Part shown: positions 63,401-64,000 of the stretch, one piece after another
How positions within the stretch are numbered: position 1 is the first letter of the stretch
Layout: each line of letters opens with the position of its first letter
Source of the DNA: Terriglobales bacterium
GTDB lineage: Bacteria; Acidobacteriota; Terriglobia; Terriglobales; Acidobacteriaceae
Assembly (NCBI GenBank): GCA_035487355.1
Contig: DATHMF010000073.1
Coordinates: 62,001-126,000, forward strand
Direction of reading: 5' to 3'
Length of the DNA: 64,000 bases
Position numbers and translations under genes: made by a program
Notes under the pieces: model-generated
Database searches by the model: none
Told to the model about the DNA's origin: nothing
The model's input: only the letters and a program-made list of their open reading frames with translations

Positions 63401-63770
63401 CGGTGACGGCAAGGTTGATCCAATCGTAAAAAAATATAAAGACGAGTTGGCCAAATTGCGGACCATTCCTTTGGGCAAGGTTCTGCCCCAGGATAAGGAT
63501 AAGGCGCAAAGTGCCACCGCTTCCGACCCCAGTGGCGACTTCCTTCTCCTGGTTTCTACTTTAGGGCAGACTGAGGATGCAAAATGGGTCCGGGGCAGCG
63601 AGGAATTGAAGAGTCTCAGCAGCAAGTTGCGCGCAGCCAATAACAACATGACTTTCCCTGACGGAACTCCGACCAAAGTGCTGCGACGCGGCACCGTGCA
63701 GTGCTCCTCCCACACCGGCGAGTGCAGCCTGGTTCTGATGGATTCCGATGCGGTCAACGCAGTGGATTAG
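60486..63770 (+). CDS. DUF3857/transglutaminase/TPR periplasmic protein
   Basis: About 1094 residues. A signal peptide (FTGLLFFGFFLFLSAFAYGQ) is followed by a DUF3857 domain (about 50-220), a Lys/Asp/Ser-rich linker, a transglutaminase-like domain with Cys346 in NQYGDCKDKHTLLSAML (His and Asp partners expected further on), a second beta domain (about 480-640), and TPR repeats from about 685 (DAWLQLGVVYGILRNFDLSE, AYGGLGLTLFQQDKFDDAIS). The domain order is usual in acidobacteria and Bacteroidetes and the function is unknown; cross-linking or proteolysis of envelope proteins is possible. ATG 60486 precedes the signal peptide better than GTG 60459. Confidence 0.82.
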   Translation: MPKFTGLLFFGFFLFLSAFAYGQTTPSPAATPTPSNDSAAPASKTADYSQEAVVYESYHTVERFESDGTGKKNVTARIRVQSEAGVDQLGQLVFGYNAASEKFDIDYVRVRRADGSVVTATPDAVQDMTAPVLREAPVYTDYREKHVTVPALRPGEILEYSITTTTHTPLAPGQFWLEYDFAKHGILLDEQLEVNVPANKKIKLKNKDEYAPKISQEGDRKIYTWKSSHLDQEEDDDSSSSAADKKKKKKHTYKDEISDVELTTFQSWEELGRWYASLEKDRITPTPEIKAKAAELTKNAQTDIGKIQDLYDYVARNFRYVSLSLGRGRYQPHPAGEILANQYGDCKDKHTLLSAMLRGIGLSANAVLIDSSRKLDEDVPSPSQFDHVITVVPLGKQMLWMDTTSEIAPFQLLLSPLRAKKALMIPQDGAPKIVETPSDPAVPNYQIVELDGKISDLGKLDAHVRMELRGDSEVMLRSLMRRVPRSKWKDVMKYGAATQGLDGEVSNLQLSDLESTNEPLTVEYQIAVANFFDWSGKQTEIELPTLMRFSLPNADPDPDPEDDPIPFGGPIEFTTRFHLLLPSKFTLGSMVPVNLVRDYGEYHSTYKTDNQSANGQRKISIKVRELPVTRSRDYLAFRRAVESDGDQKISLENVSANNNSTPTVPQTAKAEDLEDAARSAIEAQHYEIAVTLLKRVVELEPKHADAWLQLGVVYGILRNFDLSEQAFHKQIELNPYDDRAYGGLGLTLFQQDKFDDAISAYRKQLEINPLDLRAHSMLGTIYSNRHRWTDAAPEFEQAVSLQPDNALLRAELGSAYLNMDLADKALAAFDKAVQLDRSPEILNDVSYELTEKNVHLDRALQYAQSAVDETATRLRTVTLDHPEMTEIALVNSLASYWDTLGWVYFRQGEFDRAEKYIRAAMGLTQHGEVIDHLGQIYEKRGKTDEAIHWYAVALASPHPSPDTRGRLAKLAGGDGKVDPIVKKYKDELAKLRTIPLGKVLPQDKDKAQSATASDPSGDFLLLVSTLGQTEDAKWVRGSEELKSLSSKLRAANNNMTFPDGTPTKVLRRGTVQCSSHTGECSLVLMDSDAVNAVD

Positions 63771-63807
63771 GCGGATTGATTGGTGTTCATCAGCGGCGGA
63801 ACATTGT

Positions 63808-64000
63808 TTATTTTGCCGAAATCTGAAACGAATCCCGCACATTGAAACTAAACTGAGGATTATTTCCTTCCAGCTTGAACATCTCGAAATTCAGCTTGTC
63901 GTGGTCAACAGTGATCCTGCAATAGTGGTAGGTAGGTCCAGGCTGGTTGTAAAAATCATCAGGATGCCGCTGTACCGTGTAGGGAGTGGCGCCCCCGCCT
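63808..64000 (-). CDS. C-terminal end of an unidentified protein (partial)
   Basis: A minus-strand frame enters from the right edge and ends at TAA (63808-63810), giving 63 residues. It contains TPYTVQRHPDDFYNQPGPTY, HYCRITVDHDKLNFEMFKLE and ends FNVRDSFQISAK. The residue pattern is protein-like and resembles the C-terminal beta domain of some secreted calcineurin-type phosphoesterases, but that is a weak impression. It converges on the TPR gene with a 37-base gap. Confidence 0.5.
   Translation of the reverse strand, partial: GGGATPYTVQRHPDDFYNQPGPTYHYCRITVDHDKLNFEMFKLEGNNPQFSFNVRDSFQISAK

Overview
The window looks like a chromosomal segment of an Acidobacteriota (Terriglobia-type) bacterium. 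This is an inference from gene content (DUF3857/transglutaminase/TPR protein, secreted GH38 alpha-mannosidase, a large mosaic polysaccharide cluster) and from intergenic repeat types. No rRNA or tRNA was seen and no similarity search was possible. It is a Gram-negative type of cell: Cpx-like envelope stress locus, periplasmic thiol redox proteins and an ABC polysaccharide exporter.

Region 1 (about 1-7.2 kb) is housekeeping and stress. A CpxP/Spy-like protein is transcribed away from a CpxR/CpxA-like two-component pair, and an exact GTAAA-N5-GTAAA box lies between them. A DinG-type Fe-S helicase, the GTPase Der and a small pilin-like protein follow. Region 2 (7.1-15.8 kb) is a sugar locus. An AraC-type regulator diverges from a fructose-family PTS (EIIC, EIIB, and one HPr-EI-EIIA polypeptide), which is followed by a secreted GH38 alpha-mannosidase. 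Region 3 (15.9-18.3 kb) is a thiol-redox operon in which the parts of DsbD are separate genes (CcdA-like, TlpA/ResA-like, DsbD-alpha-like). Region 4 (18.4-26.5 kb) is mixed: FAD oxidase, a chimeric propeller protein, a TMEM165/GDT1 transporter, a DUF3592 protein, a transaldolase-like aldolase, an FAH-family hydrolase, and an SDR remnant.

Region 5 (26.9-60.4 kb) is a large surface-polysaccharide cluster. It makes UDP-glucuronate and UDP-xylose (ugd, uxs), GDP-D-rhamnose (gmd, rmd), and dTDP-sugars (rmlA, rmlB, rmlD; no rmlC seen). It also holds two CDP-tyvelose-epimerase-like proteins, several GT2 enzymes, a GT8-like/GT4 fusion, a methyltransferase-GT2 fusion, five further SAM-methyltransferase genes, an ABC exporter (Wzm/Wzt), polytopic membrane proteins that may be GT-C enzymes, and a polyprenyl glycosylphosphotransferase. 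The likely scheme is a lipid-linked glycan begun by a sugar-phosphate transferase, extended by GT2/GT4 enzymes, capped or decorated by methyltransferases and exported by Wzm/Wzt. The cluster shows repeated local duplication: a C-terminal domain tandem duplication at 31 kb, vestigial copies at 29.4 and 40.3 kb, and a 161-bp tandem duplication that rewrites the end of a methyltransferase at 51.5 kb.

Region 6 (60.5-64 kb) has a large DUF3857/transglutaminase/TPR protein and the 3' end of an opposing gene. I found no CRISPR array, phage, transposase or toxin-antitoxin module. The most unusual features are the octamer arrays that form gene ends in the first 17 kb, the REP-like palindrome inside Der, and the duplication-riddled glycan cluster with multi-domain methyltransferases.
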